Source: Kitasatospora sp. MMS16-BH015 (GTDB taxonomy: Bacteria; Actinomycetota; Actinomycetes; Streptomycetales; Streptomycetaceae). Taken from it: 64,000 nucleotides of DNA. The stretch lies in NCBI RefSeq assembly GCF_002943525.1, contig NZ_CP025394.1:1240001-1304000 (forward strand), read 5' to 3'. The position numbers and the translations under genes were made by a program. This document shows, one piece after another, positions 9,624 through 18,849 of this stretch. The notes below the pieces were generated by a model. It saw nothing but the letters and a program-made list of their open reading frames with translations, did no database searches and was not told the DNA's origin. How positions within the stretch are numbered: position 1 is the first letter of the stretch; each line of letters begins with the position of its first letter.

Positions 9624-9677
9624 TTAGCTCTGCTAACAGCGCAGCCTACCGGCGGTACGGCACCGGTTGCTAACCGG
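9624..9677. promoter_or_regulatory. Two small palindromes in the MBL/PPIase divergent promoter region
   Basis: TTAGC-TCT-GCTAA (9624-9636) and CCGGTT-GCT-AACCGG (9663-9677) are perfect inverted repeats with 3-bp centres that share the core GCTAA. They lie in the 244-bp gap between divergent genes, nearer the MBL start. They could be operators for one regulator. No regulator is assigned. Confidence 0.4.
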
Positions 9678-9839
9678 ATACGCACCCGGTCGGGTAGCCC
9701 GGTCCGGTGAAATCGTGACCTTCGCTTTTCACGGCTGATCTCGTACTTACACACGAAGTCCCTACACTTGGCCGCCGTGGGGTGCGACGATCCGCATCCA
9801 CACCCCCCAGAGGTCCAGCGCAACTAGGAGACACGGCCG

Positions 9840-10646
9840 GTGACCAGCAGCGAACAGCGACGGCGTCAGCTCGCCCGCGAGAAGTACGAGCGGCAGATGA
9901 AGAACCGCGCCGAGGCCCAGGCCCGCGCGAAGCGCCGCAACCTGACCGTGGGTGCCGCCGCCCTGGCCGTGGTGGTCCTGGCCGCCGGTGGCGCCTGGGC
10001 CGGCGGGGTCTTCTCCTCGGACAAGAAGAAGGACGACGCCGCCGCCGCGCAGCCCTCGGCCGCTCCCTCGGCCGCGGTGACCCCGGTCAAGGGCTGCAAC
10101 CCGCCGGCCGCCGGCGCGCCGAACGGCAAGCAGTGGCAGGCCGAGCCGGCCATGACGGTCGACACCAAGGCCACCTACACGGCCTCGCTCGACACCTCCT
10201 GCGGCAAGGTGACGCTCACCCTGGACGCGGCCAAGGCGCCGCACACGGTGAACTCCTTCGCCTACCTGTCGGACCAGCAGTACTTCGACCACGTCAAGTG
10301 CCACCGCCTCACCACCGAGGGCATCTACGTGCTCCAGTGCGGTGACCCGACCGGCACCGGCTCGGGCGGCCCGGGCTACAAGTTCGCCGACGAGAACCTG
10401 ACCGGCGCGACCTACCCGGCCGGCACCGTGGCCATGGCCAACGCGGGCCCGGGCACCAACGGCAGCCAGTTCTTCCTGGTCTACAAGGACACCCAGCTGC
10501 CCCCGAACTACACCCCGTTCGGCAAGATCACCGGTGGCCTGGACGTGCTCCAGAACATCGCCGCCGGCGGCGTGCAGGGCGGCGGCGGGGACGGCGCGCC
10601 CAACGCCAACGTGGTGCTGAACTCGGTGAAGACCACCAAGAGTTGA
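9840..10646 (+). CDS. Membrane-anchored cyclophilin-type peptidyl-prolyl isomerase
   Basis: 268-residue protein. A charged coiled N-terminus (REKYERQMKNRAEAQARAKRR) precedes a single transmembrane segment (about 35-56), then an Ala/Pro/Ser linker and an extracytoplasmic cyclophilin domain (about 105-265) with NSFAYLSDQQYFDHVKCHRL, GSQFFLVYKDTQLPPNYTPFGKITGG. It likely catalyses prolyl cis/trans isomerisation of exported proteins. The active site is partly altered from the canonical FHR (here DHVKCHRL), typical of this actinobacterial group. GTG start with AGGAG 9 nt upstream. Followed by a strong terminator. Confidence 0.92.
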   Translation: MTSSEQRRRQLAREKYERQMKNRAEAQARAKRRNLTVGAAALAVVVLAAGGAWAGGVFSSDKKKDDAAAAQPSAAPSAAVTPVKGCNPPAAGAPNGKQWQAEPAMTVDTKATYTASLDTSCGKVTLTLDAAKAPHTVNSFAYLSDQQYFDHVKCHRLTTEGIYVLQCGDPTGTGSGGPGYKFADENLTGATYPAGTVAMANAGPGTNGSQFFLVYKDTQLPPNYTPFGKITGGLDVLQNIAAGGVQGGGGDGAPNANVVLNSVKTTKS

Positions 10647-10651
10647 TTCCT

Positions 10652-10688
10652 CGCGGCGGGCCCCGGGCGCGGCTCGGGGCCCGCCGCG
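10652..10688 (+). terminator. Terminator of the PPIase gene
   Basis: Perfect 14-bp stem (10652-10665 with 10675-10688) and 9-nt loop, starting 5 bp after the PPIase stop codon. It is GC-only and has no U-tract. Confidence 0.8.
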
Positions 10689-10746
10689 CGAACTCACCCG
10701 GCCCGGATGCGGACAGCACCGGCGCTGGTCGCCTATGTTGCTGTTG

Positions 10747-10752
10747 TATAGG
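10747..10752 (+). promoter_or_regulatory. Candidate -10 box for the DUF349 gene
   Basis: TATAGG within GTTGTATAGGGTG is a plausible -10; the -35 position (around 10724-10729, GCTGGT) is poor. A 7-bp inverted repeat GGCGGAC/GTCCGCC lies downstream in the leader (about 10806-10826). Confidence 0.3.
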
Positions 10753-10898
10753 GTGCCCTGACCGTCGGCCGTCACCCTCGGCACAGAAGTTCTCGACGGT
10801 CCGGACGGCGGACTCGATCGGTCCGCCGCACATCTAACTGTGGACGACGTACCACGCGCCGCCGAGCGGCGGGCGTGACGTCATGTGGAGGAGGCGCT

Positions 10899-12128
10899 GT
10901 GACCAGCGATCCGTGGGGCCGTGTGGACGAGCAGGGGACGGTCTACGTCAGGACGGCGGACGGCGAACGCGTCGTCGGCTCCTGGCAGGCAGGCTCGCCC
11001 GAGGAGGCCCTGGCGTACTTCGAGCGCAAGTTCGAGGGTCTGGCGGCCGAGATCGGCCTCCTGGAGCACCGCGTCCGCAAGACCGACCTGGCCGCGAAGG
11101 ACGCGCAGACCGCGCTGGACCACCTGCGCGCCCAGGTGGCCGAGGGCCACGCCGTGGGCGACCTGGCCTCGCTCGCCAAGCGCCTGGAGACCCTGACCGG
11201 GGAGATCGAGTCCCGCCAGGCCGAGCGCAAGGCCGCCCGGGCCAAGGCCCAGGAGGAGACCCGCACCGCCAAGGAGCAGCTGGTCGCCGAGGCCGAGCAG
11301 CTGGCCGAGTCCACCCAGTGGCGGGAGGCCGGCGACCGGCTGCGCGCCCTGGTGGACACCTGGAAGGCGCTGCCCCGGCTCGACCGCAAGAGCGACGACG
11401 AGTTCTGGCACCGCTTCTCGCACGCCCGCTCGGTGTTCTCCAAGCACCGCAAGGCGCACTTCGCCACCCTGGACTCCGAGCGCGACCAGGCCAAGGCCGC
11501 CAAGGAGCGCCTGGTGGCCCAGGCCGAGGCGCTCTCCAGCTCCACCGAGTGGGGCGACACCGCCGCCGCCTACCGCGACCTGATGACGCAGTGGAAGGCC
11601 GCCGGCCGCGCCCAGCGGGACGCCGAGGAGGAGCTGTGGGCCCGCTTCCGCGGCGCCCAGGACGTGTTCTTCCAGGCCCGCTCCGCCGTCTTCAGCGAGC
11701 GGGACGCCGAGCAGGGCGAGAACCAGAAGCTCAAGGAGGCCCTGCTGGTCGAGGCCGAGGCGATCCTCCCGATCACCGACCTCAAGGCCGCCAAGGCCGC
11801 CCTGCGGGACGTGAACGAGCGCTGGGAGGCCATCGGCCACGTCCCGCGCGACGCCCGCCCCCGCCTGGACGCCCGCCTCAACACGGTGGAGCGCGCCATC
11901 CGCGAGGCCGAGGACGCCGAGTGGAAGCGCTCCAACCCGGAGGCCAAGGCCCGCGCCAACGGCATGACCGCGCTGCTCCAGGGCGCCGTGGACAAGCTCC
12001 AGGGCGAGCTGGAGAAGGCCCGCGCGGCCGGCAACGCGAGCAAGGTCGCCAAGCTGGAGACCGAGCTGGCCGGCCGTCAGGCGCTGCTCGACCAGGCCCT
12101 GAAGAGCCTGGAGGAGTTCGGCGGCTGA
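10899..12128 (+). CDS. DUF349 coiled-coil protein
   Basis: 409-residue cytoplasmic protein. A short N-terminal beta-rich part (DPWGRVDEQGTVYVRTADGERVVGSW) is followed by coiled coil (about 38-135) and three DUF349 helical repeats marked by the Trp-rich phrases LVDTWKALPRLDRKSDDEFWHRF, LMTQWKAAGRAQRDAEEELWARF and VNERWEAIGHVPRD, then a C-terminal coiled coil. The biochemical function of DUF349 proteins is not established. The GTG at 10899 has an excellent GGAGGAGG 5 nt upstream; an in-frame earlier start at 10875 lacks one. It normally neighbours relA in Streptomyces, but here an encapsulin locus intervenes. Confidence 0.9.
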   Translation: MTSDPWGRVDEQGTVYVRTADGERVVGSWQAGSPEEALAYFERKFEGLAAEIGLLEHRVRKTDLAAKDAQTALDHLRAQVAEGHAVGDLASLAKRLETLTGEIESRQAERKAARAKAQEETRTAKEQLVAEAEQLAESTQWREAGDRLRALVDTWKALPRLDRKSDDEFWHRFSHARSVFSKHRKAHFATLDSERDQAKAAKERLVAQAEALSSSTEWGDTAAAYRDLMTQWKAAGRAQRDAEEELWARFRGAQDVFFQARSAVFSERDAEQGENQKLKEALLVEAEAILPITDLKAAKAALRDVNERWEAIGHVPRDARPRLDARLNTVERAIREAEDAEWKRSNPEAKARANGMTALLQGAVDKLQGELEKARAAGNASKVAKLETELAGRQALLDQALKSLEEFGG

Positions 12129-12145
12129 ATCCGCTGACCCACGGC

Positions 12146-12179
12146 AGGAAGGCCCCCCGGCGTCCCGGGGGGCCTTCCT
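12146..12179. terminator. Bidirectional terminator
   Basis: Perfect 15-bp stem AGGAAGGCCCCCCGG (12146-12160) with its complement at 12165-12179 and a 4-nt loop, between the convergent DUF349 gene and the methyltransferase gene. Confidence 0.85.
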
Positions 12180-12190
12180 CGTGCTCGGGG

Positions 12191-13051
12191 TCAGATCTTG
12201 TCGGCCGCGATCATCAGGTAGTGGAAGCTGCCCTCCTTGTACGCCGTCAGGAAGGCGTCCTCGATCCCGCTGGCCACGCTGGACTCCGCCCGCAGCTCCC
12301 AGTACGGGATGGTCGCGGCGGTCAGGTCCACCACGCTGATCGGCAGCAGGCCGTTGGCCGACATCGCGGCGAAGTACTCGCTGCGCGGGTGGATGTCGCA
12401 GATGTAGTGCGCGTCGATCTGGCTGACCGCCCGCGAGGGCTGGCGGCCGTGCACGTCGTTGTAGCAGCCGGTGATGGTCACGTACCGGCCGCCGGGCTTG
12501 AGCACCCGGGCGTGCTCGGCGAAGAGCTGGTACAGGTCGACGTACATGGTGCTCTCGTTGTTCCAGATCGCCTGGAAGGTGTTCGCCGGGAACTGGTTGT
12601 CGAGCATGTTCCGGAAGTGGAAGGCCACCTTGTCGTCCACCCCGCGCTCGCGGGCCTGGCCGTTGGCGAAGTCCACCTGCTTCTGCGAGATGGACATGCC
12701 GTCGGCCCGGCAGCCGAACCGCAGGTTCGCCAGGAAGCTGGTGCCGCCGCGGCCGGAGCCGGCGTCCAGGATCCGGTCCTGCGGGCCGAGCGGGCCCAGC
12801 TGGTCGAGCAGGAACTCGGCCTGGGCGCCCTCCAGCCGGTGCAGCTCCTGGATGATCCGCTCGTCCCGGCCCTCCGCCGGGCCCTCCAGGGCCGCGTGGT
12901 CGACCGCACCGATGCCGTAGTGGTGGTGGAAGGTGCCGGAGACCTCGCCGAGGCGGATGTTGACCGGTGCCTCCTCCTCGTTCCAGTACTCGGCCACGGA
13001 CTTCTGGTAGCGGGTGGCCAGCACGGCGGTCTGGGTGTCGATGTCGATCAC
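12191..13051 (-). CDS. Geranyl diphosphate 2-C-methyltransferase
   Basis: 286-residue SAM-dependent methyltransferase matching the GPP methyltransferases that make (E)-2-methylgeranyl diphosphate for 2-methylisoborneol. SAM motif I is ILDAGSGRGGTSF at 94-106. Family-diagnostic phrases, compared from memory with the S. coelicolor enzyme, include EAPVNIRLGEVSGTFHHHYG (near 28-46), WNNESTMYVDL, PGGRYVTITGCYN and IPYWELRAESS. GTG start with GAGGAG upstream. It lies 113 bp downstream of the encapsulin gene on the same strand, the usual partner, but the cyclase gene normally found between is missing. No product can be assigned without a cyclase. Confidence 0.92.
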   Translation of the reverse strand: MIDIDTQTAVLATRYQKSVAEYWNEEEAPVNIRLGEVSGTFHHHYGIGAVDHAALEGPAEGRDERIIQELHRLEGAQAEFLLDQLGPLGPQDRILDAGSGRGGTSFLANLRFGCRADGMSISQKQVDFANGQARERGVDDKVAFHFRNMLDNQFPANTFQAIWNNESTMYVDLYQLFAEHARVLKPGGRYVTITGCYNDVHGRQPSRAVSQIDAHYICDIHPRSEYFAAMSANGLLPISVVDLTAATIPYWELRAESSVASGIEDAFLTAYKEGSFHYLMIAADKI

Positions 13052-13137
13052 GGGGGTCTCCTCAACTGTGGTGGTGACGTGGGTCGCCGGCCGGCTCCGG
13101 TCGGGCGGTCGGCAGGGTGTGAGGTCTCTCGGGAGCT

Positions 13138-13161
13138 CTCTGCGGAGTCCTCTGCGGAGCT
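13138..13161. repeat. Two tandem 12-bp repeats between encapsulin and methyltransferase genes
   Basis: CTCTGCGGAG occurs twice at a 12-bp period (13138-13147 and 13150-13159), just downstream of the encapsulin stop codon. It fills part of the short gap where homologous loci carry a terpene cyclase gene. It may be a deletion scar or a trivial slippage repeat. Confidence 0.5.
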
Positions 13162-13164
13162 CGC

Positions 13165-14577
13165 TCAGGAGCGCGGAGCGGCGATGTGCACGTTCTCCAG
13201 CACCCCGATGGCGTCGGGCACCAGCACGGCCGCCGAGGAGTAGGCCGTCACCAGGTACCTGGTGACCGCGTGCTCGTCGATGCCCATGAAGCGCACGTTC
13301 AGCCCGGGCTCGTACTCGTCGGGGATGCCGGTCTGGCGCAGGCCGACCACGCCCTGGCGGTCGGCGCCGGTGCGCATGGCCAGGATCGAGGTCAGCTGGC
13401 CGTCACCGACCGGGATCTTGCCGCAGGGGAAGAGCGGCACGCCCCGCCAGGCGGGCAGCCGGTGGCCGTCCACCTCGGTGTGGTCGGGGTAGATGCCACG
13501 CTTGCTGCACTCCCGGTAGAAGGCGGCGATCGCCTTGGGGTGGGCCAGCAGCAGGTCGGTGTCGCGGCGCATCGCGAGCAGCTCGTCCAGGTCGTCCGGA
13601 GTCGGCGGGCCCGAGTGGGTGTTGATCCGCTGGTCGTAGTCGGCGTTGTGCAGCAGGCCGTAGTCGCGGTTGTTGACCAGCTCCCACTCCTGGCGCTCGC
13701 GGATCTCGTGCACGGTGAGCTTGAGCTGCTCCTGGAGCTGGTCCATCGGCCCGTTGTAGAGGTCGGAGACCCGGGAGTGCACCCGCAGGACGGTCTGGGT
13801 CGGCGAGAGCTCGTACTCGCGGGGCGCGAGCTCGTAGTCCACGTAGGTGCCCGGCAGCGGGTGCTCGCCCTCGTGTCCGGCCGCCAGTGCGATTTCCGCC
13901 TCGCCCTTGGAATTCACGCCGCGGGCGGCGTTGGCGAGGAATGCGGCGACCTGCTCGCGGAGACTCTCGGAACGTTCGAACAATTCCGTGAAATCGGCCC
14001 AGGAAAGCGCCATCACGACACCGGCCGTCTCGGCCCGATAAGTCGAGGCCCAGCGCGGATCGGGCCCGTCCAGCGCCTCGTCGCCGAGGTGGTCGCCATC
14101 GGCGACCACGCCGTGCGAGGCCGCCTCGCCGTATTTACCGGCGGCAATGCGTTCGATTCGGCCGTGGGCGACCACGAACACCTCGGTGATCGGCTGCCCC
14201 TGCTCGACCAGCACCTGGCCGGCCCGGACCTCCCGCACCGCGAACCGGCCGGCCAGCTCCTCCAGCAGGGCCTCGTCCCGGTAGCCGCGCAGCACCGGCA
14301 GCTCGGTCAGCGTGCCGGGGATGATCCGCACGTCGTCCGCGCCGGCCTGGGCGAAGCTCACCCGGCCCCGGCCGACCGCCAGCGAGAGGCGCCGGTTGAC
14401 GCGGTACGCACCACCGGAGACCTCCATCCAGGGAAGTCGCCGCAGCAGCCAGCGCGAACTGATCCCGCGCATCTGCGGAGCGGATTTCGTGGTCGTCGCC
14501 AAATTGCGGGCGGCGGCGGTGCCGAGGCTGGAGCGATTCTGCTCTGCCAATGAGCCGATATCGGCTTCGACGGTCAT
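13165..14577 (-). CDS. eshA: Family 2B encapsulin shell protein with cyclic-nucleotide-binding domain
   Basis: 470-residue HK97-fold shell protein of the EshA type. An N-terminal arm and first HK97 segment (about 1-90; [21 protein letters not shown]) is followed by an inserted cyclic-nucleotide-binding domain (about 92-215; [25 protein letters not shown]) and the rest of the HK97 fold (about 240-470; [51 protein letters not shown] in outline). Family 2B shells usually enclose 2-methylisoborneol synthase; here the gene is followed by the GPP methyltransferase only. ATG with GGAGAAG upstream. The leader contains stacked inverted repeats. Some codons in 13900-14170 are less GC-rich than in the neighbours, consistent with horizontal arrival. 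Confidence 0.93.
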   Translation of the reverse strand: MTVEADIGSLAEQNRSSLGTAAARNLATTTKSAPQMRGISSRWLLRRLPWMEVSGGAYRVNRRLSLAVGRGRVSFAQAGADDVRIIPGTLTELPVLRGYRDEALLEELAGRFAVREVRAGQVLVEQGQPITEVFVVAHGRIERIAAGKYGEAASHGVVADGDHLGDEALDGPDPRWASTYRAETAGVVMALSWADFTELFERSESLREQVAAFLANAARGVNSKGEAEIALAAGHEGEHPLPGTYVDYELAPREYELSPTQTVLRVHSRVSDLYNGPMDQLQEQLKLTVHEIRERQEWELVNNRDYGLLHNADYDQRINTHSGPPTPDDLDELLAMRRDTDLLLAHPKAIAAFYRECSKRGIYPDHTEVDGHRLPAWRGVPLFPCGKIPVGDGQLTSILAMRTGADRQGVVGLRQTGIPDEYEPGLNVRFMGIDEHAVTRYLVTAYSSAAVLVPDAIGVLENVHIAAPRS

Positions 14578-14586
14578 TCTTCTTCT

Positions 14587-14628
14587 CCGTGGCGTCGTGG
14601 GGATGACCCATTAGTACCGACGCCACGG
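14587..14628 (-). promoter_or_regulatory. Inverted repeat abutting the encapsulin ribosome-binding site
   Basis: Arms CCGTGGCGTCG (14587-14597) and CGACGCCACGG (14618-14628), 11 bp perfect, 20-bp spacer. The proximal arm shares two bases with the Shine-Dalgarno sequence (14582-14588). As RNA it would form a hairpin that reaches the RBS; as DNA it could be an operator. Confidence 0.55.
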
Positions 14629-14640
14629 GAAGGCTGACCT

Positions 14641-14680
14641 CTTTTCAGAAAAGCGGAACGCGGGTTCGAAACGAACCCGC
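14641..14680. promoter_or_regulatory. Two adjacent palindromes upstream of the encapsulin gene
   Basis: CTTTTC-A-GAAAAG (14641-14653) and GCGGGTTCG-AAA-CGAACCCGC (14660-14680) are perfect inverted repeats. They lie 64-103 bp upstream of the encapsulin start and about 140 bp after the relA stop. The second could end relA transcription, but its compact symmetric form with a 3-bp centre also suits a protein-binding site. Confidence 0.5.
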
Positions 14681-14819
14681 CATTCCCAGGAGCTCCGCCA
14701 TTCGGGCAGAAGCGGACATATGCCCCCGGGTCGACAGCCGATCAGCCGGGACTCCGGCGATCAAGGTGGCCGGATCCGGACCGTCGCCCGGGGGTGTGTG
14801 CTATTTCGGTGCCCGCGCG

Positions 14820-17162
<2,343 letters not shown>

Positions 17163-17184
17163 GGACGCTCCTCGGTGCGGAGAG

Positions 17185-17202
17185 GGATGAACCTTCATCC
17201 TA
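17185..17202 (-). promoter_or_regulatory. relA -10 box overlapping a small hairpin
   Basis: TAGGAT at 17197-17202 (minus strand) is a good -10; the -35 is not clear. The start of the transcript would fall just past the upstream ATG, which supports the TTG start at 17162. A perfect 7-bp inverted repeat GGATGAA/TTCATCC (17185-17191 and 17194-17200) lies across it. Confidence 0.45.
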
Positions 17203-17247
17203 CCGAGAAGCGGAGTTCACATGCTCAGCCACCACCCCCGAAGGGTT

Positions 17248-17799
17248 TCAGACGCTGATCAGGGTCTCCAGCGGAGCGTCCCCCAGGTGCTCGGCGAGGC
17301 GCTCGCGGCCGGGGAGGAAGGTCAGCTCCATCAGGACGACCACGCCCGCCAGCTCGGCGCCGGCCCGCTTGACCAGGTCCAGGGAGGCGCCCAGGGTGCC
17401 GCCGGTGGCGAGCACGTCGTCGACCAGCAGGACGCGCTCGCCGGGGGCGAAGGCGTCGCACTGGACCTCGACGGTGGCCGAGCCGTACTCCAGGTCGTAG
17501 GACTGCGCGTGCACCTCGCCGGGGAGCTTGCCGGCCTTGCGGATCGGCACGAAGCCGATCCCGGCGGCGAACGCCGCCGGGGCGGCCAGCACGAAGCCCC
17601 GTGCCTCCAACCCGACCACCTTGGTGGCTCCGAGGGCCTTGGCCCGCTCGGCGAGCGCCGTGGTGAGGGCCGCGAAGGCCTCGGCGTCGGCGAGCAGCGG
17701 GGCGATGTCCTTGAAGAGCACGCCCGGCTTCGGGTAGTCCGGTACGTCCCTGATCTTGCTGTTCAGCAGCTCGGCCAGGGCGGGGTCGGGGGAGGTCAC
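17248..17799 (-). CDS. apt: Adenine phosphoribosyltransferase
   Basis: 183-residue purine salvage enzyme that converts adenine and PRPP to AMP. The N-terminal DVPDYPKPGVLFKDI motif and the PRPP-binding motif VLLVDDVLATGGTL are both intact. The GTG at 17799 follows AAAGGA. It lies between secF and relA, the conserved actinobacterial arrangement, with a 20-bp gap to secF, so it is probably co-transcribed from the secDF promoter and reads toward relA. Confidence 0.95.
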   Translation of the reverse strand: MTSPDPALAELLNSKIRDVPDYPKPGVLFKDIAPLLADAEAFAALTTALAERAKALGATKVVGLEARGFVLAAPAAFAAGIGFVPIRKAGKLPGEVHAQSYDLEYGSATVEVQCDAFAPGERVLLVDDVLATGGTLGASLDLVKRAGAELAGVVVLMELTFLPGRERLAEHLGDAPLETLISV

Positions 17800-17819
17800 G
17801 GGGCTTCCTTTACAACGGG

Positions 17820-18845
17820 TCAGCGCTGGGCCGGGGCCTCCGTCGGGGCCGCGGCAGCGGCCTTGGCGTCGGCGGCCCGGCGGGCCAGCACCTTCTTGGT
17901 CAGCGAACGCATCTCGGGGGTGGCCTCCTTGAGCTGCGCGTAGAGCGGGGTCGCCACGCAGATCGAGGAGTAGGCACCGGCGGCGAGGCCGATGAACAGG
18001 GCCAGCGAGATGTCGTTCAGCGTACCGGCACCCAGCAGACCGCCACCGATGAAGAGCAGTGCCGCGACCGGCAGCAGCGCGACGACGGTGGTGTTGATCG
18101 AGCGCACCAGGGTCTGGTTGAGGCCCAGGTTCGCGGCCTCGGAGAAGGTGTGCTTGTTCTGCTTGGTGATGTCCTTGGTGTTCTCCCGCACGGTGTCGAA
18201 GACGACGACGGTGTCGTAGAGGGAGTAGCCGAGGATGGTGAGGAAGCCGATCACCGTGCCCGGGGTGACCTCGAAGCCGACCAGGGCGTAGACGCCGATG
18301 GTGATCAGGAGGTCGTGGACGAGCGAGACCAGGGCGGCCACCGCCATCCGCCACTCGAAGGCGATCGCCAGGTAGATCGTCACCAGCACCATGAAGATGA
18401 TCAGGCCGGTGAGGGCCTTCTGGGAGATCTCGTGGCCCCAGCTGGGGCCGATCACCTGGGCGGTGATCTGGTCGTTGACCTTGTCGGCCGGGATCTTCAG
18501 GTCGGTGGCCAGGGTGCTGATGGCCTCGGACGCCGGGATCTTCTTGTCCGAGCCGATCTGGATCTTGACCGCGCCCTTATCGGTGGTCTGGACCCGGGCG
18601 CTGGAGTCGTGGGTCAGCTTGTTCGCCGCGTCCTGGGCCTCGTTGAGGGTGACCCCGGGCTTGGTGACGGTGTAGATCGCACCGCCCTTGAACTCGACGC
18701 CCAGGTGCAGGCCCATCGCGAGACCGACCGCGGCCAGCACCACGATCAGGCCGGAGATGCTGTACCAGACCTTGCGGCGGCCGACGAAGTCGAAGCTGAC
18801 CTCGCCCTGGTAGAGACGGTGGCCGAGATTGGTGAAGCGGGACAT
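17820..18845 (-). CDS. secF: Protein translocase subunit SecF
   Basis: 341-residue integral membrane protein, partner of SecD in proton-motive-force-driven export. TM1 is at about 30-50, then a periplasmic-type domain (LGVEFKGGAIYTV ... ), then TM2-TM6 in the C-terminal half, with the family motif GFLTILGYSLYDTVVVFDTVREN. The tail is Ala-rich and charged. The ATG lies 4 bp after the secD stop, with AAGGAGG inside the end of secD, so the two are translationally linked. Confidence 0.95.
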   Translation of the reverse strand: MSRFTNLGHRLYQGEVSFDFVGRRKVWYSISGLIVVLAAVGLAMGLHLGVEFKGGAIYTVTKPGVTLNEAQDAANKLTHDSSARVQTTDKGAVKIQIGSDKKIPASEAISTLATDLKIPADKVNDQITAQVIGPSWGHEISQKALTGLIIFMVLVTIYLAIAFEWRMAVAALVSLVHDLLITIGVYALVGFEVTPGTVIGFLTILGYSLYDTVVVFDTVRENTKDITKQNKHTFSEAANLGLNQTLVRSINTTVVALLPVAALLFIGGGLLGAGTLNDISLALFIGLAAGAYSSICVATPLYAQLKEATPEMRSLTKKVLARRAADAKAAAAAPTEAPAQR

Positions 18846-18849
18846 GGCC

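Noticed and set aside
13052..13164. Remnant of a terpene cyclase between encapsulin and methyltransferase
   Set aside because: Only 113 bp, with no DDxxD- or NSE-like motif in any frame; just a 12-bp tandem repeat.
17163..17198. relA start at the upstream ATG (17198)
   Set aside because: The ATG overlaps a TAGGAT -10 box and has no RBS; the TTG at 17162 has GAGGAG at ideal spacing.
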